Shown here piece after piece: positions 51,481 through 61,012 of a stretch of 64,000 nt of DNA. The stretch lies in the NCBI GenBank assembly GCA_049514555.1, contig JBEKUY010000011.1, positions 1 to 64,000 of the forward strand, in the 5' to 3' direction. Within the stretch, counting starts at the first letter, position 1. Every line of letters starts with the position of its first letter. The stretch is from JBEKUY01 sp049514555. Its GTDB lineage: Bacteria > Acidobacteriota > Terriglobia > Acidiferrales > UBA7541. Made by a program: the position numbers and the translations under genes. The notes beneath the pieces are model-generated. The model was not told where the DNA came from, did no database searches, and saw nothing but the letters and a program-made list of their open reading frames with translations.

Positions 51481-53832
51481 ATGACGTCAATGACCAAGGC
51501 CGGAAGGTACGAAATCGTCGGCGAACTCGGTCGCGGCGCGATGGGTGTCGTTTATAGGGCCGTGGACCCGGTGATCGGCCGGACGGTTGCGGTAAAGACC
51601 ATCCGGCTCTCCGAGGAAGGCACGGGGATGTCGCGGCCGGAACTGCTGCAGCGGTTCCAGACCGAAGCGCACGCGGCAGGCCAATTGACACACCCGAACA
51701 TCGTAGTGGTGTATGACGCGGGAGAAGAAGAGGGCGGGCTCTACTACATCACCATGGAACTGGTGGAGGGCAAGAGCCTACAGGCGCTTCTCGATGCGCG
51801 GCAGGCTTTTCCGTTGCCGCGGGTGATCCACATCCTGGAGCAAGCTTGCGGCGCGCTGCAGTTCGCGCACGAACGGAACATCGTGCACCGCGACATTAAA
51901 CCGGCGAATTTGATGTTGACGCCGGACGATACTCTGAAGATCACCGACTTCGGCACCGCGAAGATCCTGCAGTTCGGCACCACCCACCAGACAGCGCACG
52001 TGATTGGCACGCCCAGCTACATGTCGCCGGAGCAAGTGAAGGGCCGGCCCGTGGACGGCCGAAGCGACATCTTTTCGCTCGGCGTGGTGCTGTACGAAAT
52101 GGTGACGGGCGAGAAACCATTCCCCGGCCAGAACATCACCACGGTGATCTACAAGATTGTGAACGAAGACCCGGTGCCGCCGCGGCAGATTGACCCTTCG
52201 ATCCATCCGGGGATCAGCCAGGTGGTGATGAAGGCTCTGGCAAAGGCGCCGGAAGCCCGCTACCAGAACTGCCACGACATGCTCGAGGACTTGAAGAATT
52301 TCAGGTCGCTCGGAGGGACCGCGGATGCGACCATGGCGCTCCCGGGCGTGGGACCGTTGCCGAGGGCCTCGGGCCACCCAAGTGACAGCGGCCGACTGCC
52401 GGCGGCAGTCAGCGGGGCGGTTCCGGCGGTGCGAAGGAGCGGCTCGATTGCGCCGCTGCAGCCGGAGAAGAGAAAGAGCCGCACGGCAAGCGCGCTTCTG
52501 GCGCTTTGTCTATTGGGCATCATCGGGTACTGCGGATACCGCCTGAAGCCGTACATGCTGGAACTCTGGCACCGGGCGCACGCGCAGCAAGATTCGCTCG
52601 CAGACGCCGCCCCGGCGGCACTGTCAACCCGCACGACTGAGAAACCGGCCAACGCGCCTTTCGGGGAGAACGAAAGCGCGCCAAACGGCGCGGTTGTCGT
52701 GGGCAGCGTAGATATCTCGCCGCCTCACCCGGCAGTGGAGACCTCAGCCGGGAATGGCGAGCATGTCAAACCCGAAATGCTGAGTGCGCCTCCGAAGGTT
52801 GCCGCACCTTCGCCGACGAGCGCAGGAGCCGGGCGTGGCGAGCGGGTTACCGCCGACCCCTCGCGCGCCATTAAGCGAGTCCCGGTGGCGCCCGCCAATC
52901 CCGGTACGGGCCTTAGCGTCGCGGCAGCGGAATTTCGCGGCCGGATCGAACAAGCGCTGCGGGACATGGGCCTGGCCAGCCGCGTGAAGCTCGAGGGCAT
53001 GGGAAACACCTTGATGCTTTCCGGCAAACTCAGGCCGGGTGAGCACGGCGAACTGCTGAAGCGCCTGCGTGAAGCACCGGCAGGCGTACAGATCGTTGAC
53101 GACATCGAATACGAAGCTGTTCCCGATCGCCCGGCTAGCTCCGCACGGACGGTCGAGCGCCCCGTGCTACGGGCAGGATTGGGTGGGATCAACATCAAGA
53201 CAGATGTGGCCGGAGCCACAGCGGTTCTGCGCGGTCCTCACGGGCGAGAATTGGAGCAGTGCCAGACGCCCTGCAGCTTTATCAACCTCTTCCCTGCACA
53301 GTACAGTCTCGAAATCAGGAAGGACGGGTACAGGCCGGTACAGACTGCCCTGCAAGTGAAGTTCGGAGCCATGGTGGAACAGAAGATTTCGCTGGAAGCC
53401 ACGGCAATGGGGCTTTTCGTGAACACGAAGCCGGATGGCGCGGACGTCTTCATTAACGGGGCGAAGCAATCAGGAGAAACGCCAGTGTCGCTGCCGTTGG
53501 CGGCTGGCGACTACAACCTCGTGCTGAGGAAGGACGGTTTCGAGCCCTACGTCGGACACGTGCAAGTGAAGAGCGACGTGCAGACGCAGCTTGATGTGGA
53601 ATTGACTGCGAAATCGGTGCATGTCGCCTGGGTGATGGCGCGGAGCGAGCCGCCAGGAGCGTCCGTTCTTGTGGACGGGGTCGCAACCGGACAATCTACC
53701 CCGGCGCGCGTGCAAATGACGGCAGGGATGCACGCGGTGACGCTGCTGCTGCCAGGGCGTGAGCCCGTGACCAGGAGAGTTGTTGTGGACGAGGGGCAAA
53801 CGGTACAGGTGTCGGAAGACATGCAGAAGTAA
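51481..53832 (+). CDS. Transmembrane Ser/Thr protein kinase with BON-like and PEGA domains
   Basis: A 783-residue Hanks-type kinase. The kinase domain (residues 9-280) has the glycine loop GELGRGAMGVVYRA, ATP lysine Lys39, catalytic Asp138 (HRDIKPANL), DFG Asp156 and GTPSYMSPEQ. A transmembrane helix (LLALCLLGIIGYCGY) lies near 345-360. Outside it are a Pro/Ala linker, a BON-like domain (FRGRIEQALRDMGLASRVKL) and three PEGA repeats (PFAM-type surface layer domains) such as SLEIRKDGYRP, NLVLRKDGFEP and HAVTLLLPGREP. The start is at ATG 51481. PP2C and FHA genes 6-7 kb downstream may reverse and read its signalling. Confidence 0.9.
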   Translation: MTSMTKAGRYEIVGELGRGAMGVVYRAVDPVIGRTVAVKTIRLSEEGTGMSRPELLQRFQTEAHAAGQLTHPNIVVVYDAGEEEGGLYYITMELVEGKSLQALLDARQAFPLPRVIHILEQACGALQFAHERNIVHRDIKPANLMLTPDDTLKITDFGTAKILQFGTTHQTAHVIGTPSYMSPEQVKGRPVDGRSDIFSLGVVLYEMVTGEKPFPGQNITTVIYKIVNEDPVPPRQIDPSIHPGISQVVMKALAKAPEARYQNCHDMLEDLKNFRSLGGTADATMALPGVGPLPRASGHPSDSGRLPAAVSGAVPAVRRSGSIAPLQPEKRKSRTASALLALCLLGIIGYCGYRLKPYMLELWHRAHAQQDSLADAAPAALSTRTTEKPANAPFGENESAPNGAVVVGSVDISPPHPAVETSAGNGEHVKPEMLSAPPKVAAPSPTSAGAGRGERVTADPSRAIKRVPVAPANPGTGLSVAAAEFRGRIEQALRDMGLASRVKLEGMGNTLMLSGKLRPGEHGELLKRLREAPAGVQIVDDIEYEAVPDRPASSARTVERPVLRAGLGGINIKTDVAGATAVLRGPHGRELEQCQTPCSFINLFPAQYSLEIRKDGYRPVQTALQVKFGAMVEQKISLEATAMGLFVNTKPDGADVFINGAKQSGETPVSLPLAAGDYNLVLRKDGFEPYVGHVQVKSDVQTQLDVELTAKSVHVAWVMARSEPPGASVLVDGVATGQSTPARVQMTAGMHAVTLLLPGREPVTRRVVVDEGQTVQVSEDMQK

Positions 53833-54149
53833 GGAGAGTGAGAAAGAAGAGGTAGTAGGATGGTACTGGTACTTATGGTAGGAGAGTACAAGAGATGTAA
53901 CGATTCTACCCAGCCAGGACGTGAATCAGCCCCCCAGATTCAAGTAATCGACTGAAAGAACACACGTTAATCAAAGAGTGGCATGGTGTCGCAGTTGCTG
54001 AAGTATAGCCAGAACTTCGTGTCGGCGGAGGGCTTGGCGCCCGTGTCGGCCGCATGCCTCCAGCGAGACTTGGCCGGTACGCGCTGGCACGAAGCAGAGT
54101 CTCGCGAGACGGTGTGGGTGGCCCCCACGATGAGGGGCCGAGGAAGAGC
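53833..54149. other. Intergenic stretch after the kinase gene
   Basis: About 317 bases, starting with a purine-rich segment (AGGAGAGTGAGAAAGAAGAG) that is unlike the rest. The area ends in the probable leader of the PilZ-protein gene. No convincing gene, terminator with T-run or RNA structure was identified. Confidence 0.4.
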
Positions 54150-56798
54150 GTGGTTCTGCGATCGCTGATTCAACCAAGGCTCCTGTCCATCGCGGACGGG
54201 CGAGATGGAGAGGTCGGTCCTTTGCCGGCCGAGGCGCCGGCGAAGCTGATCGAAGCCTTTCCAGCAAACGATACGATGGGCGAGTCGGAAGCGCTGGTTC
54301 AGCACTTCCTGCGGTCGCTGCAGGTACTTCTGCGGTCGGCGCGGCTCTACCAAAGGAATCACCCGAGACTCACTGAAAACCTGGACGTGGCCGGCCGGAG
54401 CATGCGGGCCATGTTGGACGCACTCGGCCCCACGACCATCGAGTTCGAGCCTGGCCGGATCACCGTGCCCAGGCTCAGCGAGTCGCCGCTCCCGGACCCG
54501 CGCAGCGAACTGGCGGGGCTCGCTGACGACCTCAAACAGGCGGGAGTGACAGCGCTGGCCGTTCTGAGAGAAACAAATGTGGGCGAACTGGACACGCTGG
54601 TGCAACTCCTGAACCGTGCTTTGTTAAGATCGGATGCGGGAACGAACGACCATTCGGCGCGCGGCACGCCGAGCTGGACCAAGCGGTTGATCGAGCACCA
54701 CGTCGAAGGGATTCGGGTGAATAGCCAAGCGGAACGAAAAGTGGATAGCGTCCTCGCGAGCCTGGTCGCGGCGCTCGTGGCGTACAGCGGAACGTCGCAG
54801 CGCGAGGCTAGGGAACGCGGCGATGCGCCGCTGCCGGCGCCGTCGCTCGAGGAGTTGGGTCCGGCGCTTCGGTTGATTGCTCGGTTGACGCCGCCCCTCG
54901 AGGCAGCTCGCGGGCTTTCACCGCAAGAGGCGGCGGAGGCCATCCACGCCACGCTGGCGGAATCGAGCCGTGAGACGGTGCGCCTCGTCGTCGAAGCCAT
55001 CACGCAGTACTCGCCAAAAGATGGCGAGGCTCCGCAAACTTACCTCTTACGGCTTTCCGAAACGCTGGTCTTCGAGTTTCTGGGCGCGGAGTTCGTCACC
55101 GGACGCATGGCAGCCCACGAAGTGCGGGCACAGTTCGGGCGCCTGGGCGACGATATCGTCTCGGCCGGCGAATACAAGGGCCCCCACAGCTCACAGCACC
55201 TGACCACGCTTGCGGCGCAGTGGGCTGGGGAAACCTACCGTGAAAGCATGATCGAGCGCTTTTGGGCGGAAATGGCGCCGCGGGAGAAGTCCGCGGTGTT
55301 GCGGAGCACGCAAGCCTGGTGCGTGCCGGTGGCGGCGCTGCGGCAGACGCTCAGGCGGCTTATCGAAGCGGGAGCTGACGCGCCCCGACGCGAGGCGCGG
55401 CATATCTTGCTGAACTTTGCGCGTTGCCTGGAGAACACCGATACGCACGCCCGGCGCGCGGTGGCGGTGGCGCTTGTGGAGATGACCGGCTACGTGGAAT
55501 CGCTCTGGCCACACCAGCTCCCTGAGGAATTGAGCCGGGTGGCACTGAGCGCACTCGAGAAGGAGAGCAGCCCGGAAATTGCGGCGCTGCTGGCGGCGCT
55601 CACGGAGTCGCTGGCGCGGATCGCGGTGGTGCGCGCGGATTATGCGGGATTTGAAGCAATCCTTCTGGCGCTCGAAAAGGCGCCACGGGACGCCGAACAC
55701 GATCACGTGGCCACCCTGGCGCGGCGCATCGTGGCGCAGGATCGTTGGCTGCTTCTCGTGGATGCGGCGCTGGCCAACCGGCCGCTCGATCCGGCGCTGC
55801 CGCGGCTCCTCGAACGCGACCCGGAGCGTTTGCTTGACCGGCTGACGCTGCTGTTGACGGAGCCGCGCGGGCAGGAATCTTTGCCAGCCATGGCGAGGCT
55901 GCTGCGCACGATCGGTGTGCCGGTACTGAGCATGGCGGAGACGCGGCTTTATGAAGCGCGGCGGCAGCGGGCTACAGCGGCGATTAAGCTGCTCGCGGCC
56001 GCGGATCCGGACCGGCTGGTCCGAGGGCTGGCGCGGGCGCTGGGCAGTTGGGACTGGAGCTTGCAGGATCTGGCGGTTTCCGAACTGGCGCGCGCGGTGA
56101 ATGGCATGCCGTCGCCGAGCGTGGCCTTCGCGTTCGCAGCGACGCTCGAGGACGCGCATCCGCTGGTCGCGCCGATGATGATTGACGCCATTGGGATGGC
56201 ACAGGAAGAGACGGCGGTGCCGATGCTGATCGACATCGCCGCGGGCAAGCACCCCGTCCTGCGCGACCTCTTTCTGCGCATTAAGGCCATCGAGGCTCTC
56301 GGCCGGATGCGCGTGGAAGAGGCGGTCGTCCTGCTTCACGCGCTTGCGGAGAAGCGGAACGGCTTGACGTACGCCGAGCCAGCCGGACTACGCGCGGCCG
56401 CTGAGGAAGCGCTGGCTATGATCGAGAACCAGTCGTTTTCGGCGCGCATCGGAACGGCGGTCGAGACTCCCGACCGCGCGAGCGGGCTGTTCGCCGTGGC
56501 GCGGCGCTACGTGCGCGTGCCGCTGTTCTCGCCGCTCTCCGCGCAATTCGAAGGCGCATCGGCGGGCCTGGCGAGGGTGCGCACTATAAGTCTCGGCGGG
56601 GCGTATCTGGAATCGCCCGGAAAACTTGCCGTGGGAGACTCCATCAAGCTGCAAATCCGCGCTGGGTTCCGGAAGATTCATTTCACGGCAGTCGTGCGGA
56701 ACATCGGGCCGAACGGCAGCGGCATTGAATTCGTGCACATGAGAGAAGAAGATCGAGAGAAACTGCGGCGATTGGTCCAACGGAAGCTGCGCGATTAA
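54150..56798 (+). CDS. Large helical-repeat protein with C-terminal PilZ domain
   Basis: A protein of about 882 residues. Most of it is alpha-helical with HEAT-like pairs, as in EELSRVALSALEKESSPEIA and EETAVPMLIDIAAGKHPVLR. The last 100 residues are a PilZ domain: RRYVRVPLFSPLSA provides the RxxxR c-di-GMP motif and TISLGGAYLES the second motif, though its first Asp/Asn is replaced. The start is uncertain. GTG 54150 follows GAGGAAGAGC and is preferred, ATG 54276 is more conservative, and the frame is open from 54054. It is likely a c-di-GMP-responsive scaffold, perhaps linked to the adjacent kinase. Confidence 0.75.
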   Translation: MVLRSLIQPRLLSIADGRDGEVGPLPAEAPAKLIEAFPANDTMGESEALVQHFLRSLQVLLRSARLYQRNHPRLTENLDVAGRSMRAMLDALGPTTIEFEPGRITVPRLSESPLPDPRSELAGLADDLKQAGVTALAVLRETNVGELDTLVQLLNRALLRSDAGTNDHSARGTPSWTKRLIEHHVEGIRVNSQAERKVDSVLASLVAALVAYSGTSQREARERGDAPLPAPSLEELGPALRLIARLTPPLEAARGLSPQEAAEAIHATLAESSRETVRLVVEAITQYSPKDGEAPQTYLLRLSETLVFEFLGAEFVTGRMAAHEVRAQFGRLGDDIVSAGEYKGPHSSQHLTTLAAQWAGETYRESMIERFWAEMAPREKSAVLRSTQAWCVPVAALRQTLRRLIEAGADAPRREARHILLNFARCLENTDTHARRAVAVALVEMTGYVESLWPHQLPEELSRVALSALEKESSPEIAALLAALTESLARIAVVRADYAGFEAILLALEKAPRDAEHDHVATLARRIVAQDRWLLLVDAALANRPLDPALPRLLERDPERLLDRLTLLLTEPRGQESLPAMARLLRTIGVPVLSMAETRLYEARRQRATAAIKLLAAADPDRLVRGLARALGSWDWSLQDLAVSELARAVNGMPSPSVAFAFAATLEDAHPLVAPMMIDAIGMAQEETAVPMLIDIAAGKHPVLRDLFLRIKAIEALGRMRVEEAVVLLHALAEKRNGLTYAEPAGLRAAAEEALAMIENQSFSARIGTAVETPDRASGLFAVARRYVRVPLFSPLSAQFEGASAGLARVRTISLGGAYLESPGKLAVGDSIKLQIRAGFRKIHFTAVVRNIGPNGSGIEFVHMREEDREKLRRLVQRKLRD

Positions 56799-56895
56799 TT
56801 TTCGCCTCCCCTGCCAGAATCGTTCCTCCCCCCCCCGAAGAAGATTCCCCTGTCACTTCAACTGCACGAGCGACGGGCGCCGTCTCCAGCCGGGT

Positions 56896-56916
56896 CCCCA
56901 TCGGCATGGGGCTTTT
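56896..56916 (+). terminator. Hairpin with short T-run between the PilZ gene and rmuC
   Basis: CCCCAT-CGGC-ATGGGG followed by CTTTT gives a six-pair stem with four-base loop and short T-run, about 98 bases after the PilZ-gene stop. It is a plausible weak intrinsic terminator. Confidence 0.5.
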
Positions 56917-56977
56917 CATCCGCCGGCGATGTGCGTAGAGTAAGGACACCGTTTTCCGTGCAGAGGTGCGAGAAGGA

Positions 56978-58084
56978 ATGAACGGATTGCTACTGGCTTT
57001 GATCCTGGTGGTCGCGGCATTGGTGCTCTGGCAGATTCTTCAGAGCTCGCAAGGGCGCCGCAAAGAAGGGCAACTCGACACAGAGGTGGGGGAGCTGCGG
57101 CGCGATGTGCAACTGATGGCCGGGCAGGCGCAGAGTTTCACGCAGCAGATGGGCCAACTGAGCCAGCAGGTGGCGCAGCAGTTGGCGGGCGTCACCAAGG
57201 CCCTTCAAGATGGCGTGACCAGCTCGGCCGGCATTGCGGCGCAGGCGCAGACCGCGATGAGCACCGAACTCAAGAACTCCCGCGAGACCCTGGGGCAGAT
57301 CCAGAAACAGCTCGGCGAAGTGCAGCAGGCCGGACGCGACATGGCTGAGGCCACGCAGACCCTCGAAAATATCTTGGGCGGGGCCAAAACCCGCGGCCTG
57401 CTGGGCGAGCTGACCCTGGAGCGATTGCTCGAGGATTGCCTGCCGCAGGCGAACTACACGCTGCAGCACCGGTTTTCGACCGGCGAAACGGCCGACGCCG
57501 TGGTGCGCTTCCGGGACAAGCTGCTGGCTGTGGACTCGAAGTTTCCTCTCGATGATTTCCGAAGAATCGCGGCGGAGGGCGAGCCGGCTCGGCGGGCGTT
57601 TGCGCAGGCGGTGCGGGGCCACGCCGACGCCATTTCCAAGAAATACATCGTTCCCAACGAGGGCACGCTCGATATCGCCATGATGTTCGTGCCTTCCGAA
57701 AGCGTCTATTACGAATTGTTGATGACGGAAGACGGCAAGGGTCCGCTCGACGAGTATTGCCGGGGGAAAAGCGTCTTCGCGGTGTCGCCGAACACGCTGT
57801 ACGCGCACCTGCGCGTGATCACCATGGGTCTGCGCGGGATGCAAATTGAAGAAAATGCGAAAAAGCTGCACGCCAGCATGGCAGGACTGCACAAGCAGCT
57901 CAGCACGTTCCAGGAGGTCTTCGACAAGGTGGGGATCCACCTGAAAAATGCGCAGCAGAGCTACGGCGACGCCGACCGAAGGCTCGAACGCGCGCAAAAT
58001 GCGATCCACCAAATGGTGCAGGGCGCTTCGCCGGAAACGCCCGCACTTCCCGCTGGAGAGCCGGAGAACAAGTCACTCGAGTAG
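56978..58084 (+). CDS. rmuC: RmuC-family DNA recombination protein
   Basis: A 368-residue protein with an N-terminal membrane anchor (LLLALILVVAALVLWQIL), a coiled coil (residues 20-130, Gln-rich) and the RmuC nuclease-like domain (LGELTLERLLEDCLP, AVDSKFPLDDFRRI, IVPNEGTLDIAMMFVPSESVYYE). RmuC limits inversions at short inverted repeats by acting on branched DNA. ATG 56978 directly follows AGAAGGA; GTG 56966 is possible. RmuC's connection to inverted repeats is of note because palindromic elements are common in this window. Confidence 0.9.
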   Translation: MNGLLLALILVVAALVLWQILQSSQGRRKEGQLDTEVGELRRDVQLMAGQAQSFTQQMGQLSQQVAQQLAGVTKALQDGVTSSAGIAAQAQTAMSTELKNSRETLGQIQKQLGEVQQAGRDMAEATQTLENILGGAKTRGLLGELTLERLLEDCLPQANYTLQHRFSTGETADAVVRFRDKLLAVDSKFPLDDFRRIAAEGEPARRAFAQAVRGHADAISKKYIVPNEGTLDIAMMFVPSESVYYELLMTEDGKGPLDEYCRGKSVFAVSPNTLYAHLRVITMGLRGMQIEENAKKLHASMAGLHKQLSTFQEVFDKVGIHLKNAQQSYGDADRRLERAQNAIHQMVQGASPETPALPAGEPENKSLE

Positions 58085-58168
58085 GTTTCTTCAAGACAGG
58101 GAAACAGGAAACACGTGCGCCGGGAACAGCTCGGATCCGTGTGCCGCAGGAAGTCGCGCCCAGAGAGG

Positions 58169-59074
58169 CTAGGGACGCGCGGGGGCGGGCGGAGCCTCGA
58201 GAGGACGAGGGACTAGCCGGATGCTGATGAGGAAATCGCCCGCGCGGCGGCCAACCACCTCGAACTGCGCGGCATTCTCTTTCCCGCCTGAAGTCATCAG
58301 GCGCGCGGGATTCCCACCAGCCAGGTCCGCGACCTCGGGTGAGAGATCGCGCGCCTCGATATTGAGGCGTTCCTGAGTGCCGCGCGCGCGGACCGTCAGA
58401 ATCTGATGCTGGCCCGGACCGAGTTTCGCCGTCGGGGCGCTGAACTCGAAATGAACGAGAGTAATTGGGTACCCGGATGATTTTTGCCCCGAGGATTCCA
58501 CTTGGAACTCCGTGGGACCCGGCGGGAGCCCGGGCGCGGCAAACAGCACGAGTGAAACCGGCGAAGCCGCCAGGACAAGCGAGAGAGCGCCTCCGATCGT
58601 GACCTGATTCGCGTCCGCCTGGCCACGAAAACCTTCTCCGGAGATTTCGAAGCGGTCCGTAATGGAAACGAAACGCGGATAGGACGTGATCTGGAGGCCG
58701 GCGGCCGCAGCCTCGGACGCGGGGATCACCGCACTGGAAACTTTGTCCGGCCGCCCCACAATCTTGGCGAAGAGCACGCCGGGAGTTGCAGGCACGGTGA
58801 AGACGGCGCGGCCGGTCTGATCCGTGGTGATGCGAATCGTCGCATCCGAGCGAAGGCCGAGCGTGAATTGGAGCGTTACCCCGGGCGTCAGGCGTCCCTG
58901 CGCATCGAGGACGGCAGCGGTGGCGGGTGCACCGGCAACAAGACGGCGCGGCAGAACAACCATTCGCGCTGACCAGGCTGGGGTCCGCAGAACAGCCTTC
59001 TGGGCGAAGGCAGGAAACGGGCACGCGACCCAAGCGCAAAGACACAGAGAAAATACCAAACGGCGCGCAGACAT
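58169..59074 (-). CDS. Secreted protein with Ig-like/IPT domains
   Basis: A 301-residue exported protein with a signal peptide (LVFSLCLCAWVACPFPAFAQ). The mature part has beta-rich segments like bacterial Ig and IPT/TIG domains (GVTLQFTLGLRSDATI, VSITDRFEISGEGFRG, GPTEFQVESSGQKSS). No enzyme motif is visible. It is convergent with rmuC and divergent from the phosphatase gene. Probably a surface or envelope interaction protein. Confidence 0.7.
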   Translation of the reverse strand: MSARRLVFSLCLCAWVACPFPAFAQKAVLRTPAWSARMVVLPRRLVAGAPATAAVLDAQGRLTPGVTLQFTLGLRSDATIRITTDQTGRAVFTVPATPGVLFAKIVGRPDKVSSAVIPASEAAAAGLQITSYPRFVSITDRFEISGEGFRGQADANQVTIGGALSLVLAASPVSLVLFAAPGLPPGPTEFQVESSGQKSSGYPITLVHFEFSAPTAKLGPGQHQILTVRARGTQERLNIEARDLSPEVADLAGGNPARLMTSGGKENAAQFEVVGRRAGDFLISIRLVPRPLEAPPAPARP

Positions 59075-59348
59075 GAGGAGATTGTAGCCGAAAACGCGGG
59101 GACGCGAAGAGGAGGGAGACGTCAGGAAGAGGCCATCGCGAGAATCCGCTCTTCGACAGAGCGCACTGCTCCCGCCAAATGATCCATGTGGCGGGTTGGC
59201 GAAGTGAACGTAACCAGTTGAATGCAGGCGGATTGTGGGAGTGCGGAGCGTCTGTTAGTCTGCCATGCAGGAACCCTGGGTGAACCGAGCGCGCTGTGCC
59301 GCTGGACCCAGCACCTGCAAGCGAGCGTGGCGCGCGGCGAGGGTGTGC

Positions 59349-60209
59349 GTGCATATCGAGAGCGGCGGCGCGACCGACGTGGGGCGCGTCCGCGCAAACA
59401 ACGAGGACGCTTACCGGATCGTCGCTCCGCTGAATTTGTTCGTTCTTTCCGACGGAATGGGCGGAGAAACGCATGGCGAGGTGGCCAGCGCGCTCGCGGT
59501 GGAGACTGTCGCGAGCCACTGCCGCCAAGCGGAGTACCACGCCGCCACGCCGCTCGTCGGCGAGGTCCGGCCCGGGCTCAGCAAGAAAACGCAGCGGCTC
59601 CTGAGCGCCGTTCACCTGGCCAACCTGAAGATTATCGAGTCGGCGAAGGCCATTCCCGAACAGAGCGGAATGGGCGCGACGATCACGGCCGCGTGGATCG
59701 ATGGGCCGCGTTTGAGCGTGGCCCACGTCGGCGACAGCCGCATCTACCTGCTCCGCGCCGGCGGTCTCGCGCAACTGACTCAGGATCATTCACTCGTGGC
59801 CGAACAAGTCCGCCGGGGCATGCTGACGCCGCAGCAGGCCGAGATCAGCGAAATGCAGAGCGTCCTGCTGCGCGCACTCGGCGCGCGCGAGGACGTGGAA
59901 GTGGATGCGGAAGAATACGCCTTGCTCGAGCGCGATGTCCTCTTGCTGTGCTCGGACGGGCTTACCCGGATGCTGACGGAGCCGGAGATTGCCAGCACCC
60001 TCGCCGTAGAGAGCCATCCACAGCAGGCCGCCGAGCGGCTTGTGGCGCTGGCGAACGAGAGCGGCGGGCACGATAACGTGACCGTGGTCGTGGTGCGGCT
60101 CGAACCGGGATCGAATGGTTGGTTCTCCAGGTTATGGCGGCGCGACCGGAAGGTGCGCCTGCCGGAACATCCAGCGAAGAGCGATTCGCCGAAGGGCGGA
60201 GGACACTAG
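59349..60209 (+). CDS. PP2C-family Ser/Thr protein phosphatase
   Basis: A 286-residue metal-dependent phosphatase. The motifs are in order: GRVRANNEDAY, VLSDGMGGETHGEVAS, VGDSRIYLLR, LCSDGLTRML and GGHDNVTVVVV, with metal-binding Asp residues intact. I choose GTG 59349, six bases after GAGGG; ATG 59265 would add a Cys/Arg/Trp-rich stretch unlike the family. A basic C-terminal tail follows the domain. The FHA gene starts one base after its stop, so the pair likely dephosphorylates and reads phosphothreonine marks placed by the kinase upstream. Confidence 0.9.
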   Translation: MHIESGGATDVGRVRANNEDAYRIVAPLNLFVLSDGMGGETHGEVASALAVETVASHCRQAEYHAATPLVGEVRPGLSKKTQRLLSAVHLANLKIIESAKAIPEQSGMGATITAAWIDGPRLSVAHVGDSRIYLLRAGGLAQLTQDHSLVAEQVRRGMLTPQQAEISEMQSVLLRALGAREDVEVDAEEYALLERDVLLLCSDGLTRMLTEPEIASTLAVESHPQQAAERLVALANESGGHDNVTVVVVRLEPGSNGWFSRLWRRDRKVRLPEHPAKSDSPKGGGH

Positions 60210-60210
60210 C

Positions 60211-60936
60211 ATGGCCAAGCTCAGCCTCAAGTTCGAGAAGACGGTGCTCAAGGAAATGCCCGTCGGAAGCCGGCCGATCGGCATCGGGCGCGCGCCGGAC
60301 AACGATCTGGCCGTGGATAACTTGGCGATCTCGAACTACCACGCCAAGGTGTATTACGAGGCCGGGCGGCTCGTTGTGGAAGACCTCAACAGCCTGAATG
60401 GAACCTTCGTAAACGATTTGCGCATCGAGCGCGCCACTTTGCATGACGGCGACTCGATCTGGGTGGGAAAGCACCACATCGACGTGGACGAAACCGGAGA
60501 CGCCCCGGTCCCCTGGGACGCTGGGCGGAAGCACGCCGCGCCCATCATCGACGAAACCGTGGTGCTGGATACCAAGCAGCGCCGCGACATGCTGCAGCAG
60601 GCCGTGGCGCTCGGCGAAAGGTCGCAGTTTGCTCCCGACCGGTTGAAGATGCCCACCCTCATCGTGCTCCGCGGGCGCACCGACAACCGGGAATACGTGC
60701 TGGCCGATCGTCTGACGGTCATCGGCAAATCAAGCCAGGCCACCGTGCGGTTGAAGGGCTGGTTCAAACCGGAAGTGGCCGCGCAAATCAACCGCCGCGA
60801 CGACGGGTTCTATCTGGGTGCCGGCGAGAGAACGCCTACGCTGAACTACATGCCCATCCACGGGCCGACCCGGCTGAACGACGGCGACATGATTGAAGTC
60901 TGCGGCGTGCGCATGAGTTTCCTGATCCGCGAATAG
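60211..60936 (+). CDS. FHA-domain protein (two FHA-like modules)
   Basis: A 241-residue cytoplasmic protein. The first FHA domain (residues 1-95) shows GRAPDNDL, NLAISNYHAKV and DLNSLNGTFVND, with the residues needed for phosphothreonine binding mostly kept. The second (about 148-241) is degenerate: VIGKSSQATVRLKG and GPTRLNDGDMIEVCG. GGAGGA lies nearby upstream of ATG 60211, one base after the phosphatase gene. It likely recognises targets of the Ser/Thr kinase. Confidence 0.9.
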   Translation: MAKLSLKFEKTVLKEMPVGSRPIGIGRAPDNDLAVDNLAISNYHAKVYYEAGRLVVEDLNSLNGTFVNDLRIERATLHDGDSIWVGKHHIDVDETGDAPVPWDAGRKHAAPIIDETVVLDTKQRRDMLQQAVALGERSQFAPDRLKMPTLIVLRGRTDNREYVLADRLTVIGKSSQATVRLKGWFKPEVAAQINRRDDGFYLGAGERTPTLNYMPIHGPTRLNDGDMIEVCGVRMSFLIRE

Positions 60937-60992
60937 TCGTCCAGCCGCCCGGTTCCGCAAAATCCCGCGAGGAAAACGGCGAGCCGCGGCCT

Positions 60993-61012
60993 GCGGCACG
61001 GTGCCGCCCTAC
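60993..61012 (+). repeat. Dispersed palindrome with CCTAC flank (copy 5)
   Basis: GCGGCAC-G-GTGCCGC followed by CCTAC. Similar in design to the GCTACA palindromes elsewhere in the window; it lies between two convergent genes. Confidence 0.5.

Noticed and set aside
53966..53990. Sigma-54 promoter (TGGCATG...GC) before the PilZ gene
   Set aside because: The spacing between the GG and GC elements is one base short of the strict -24/-12 requirement.
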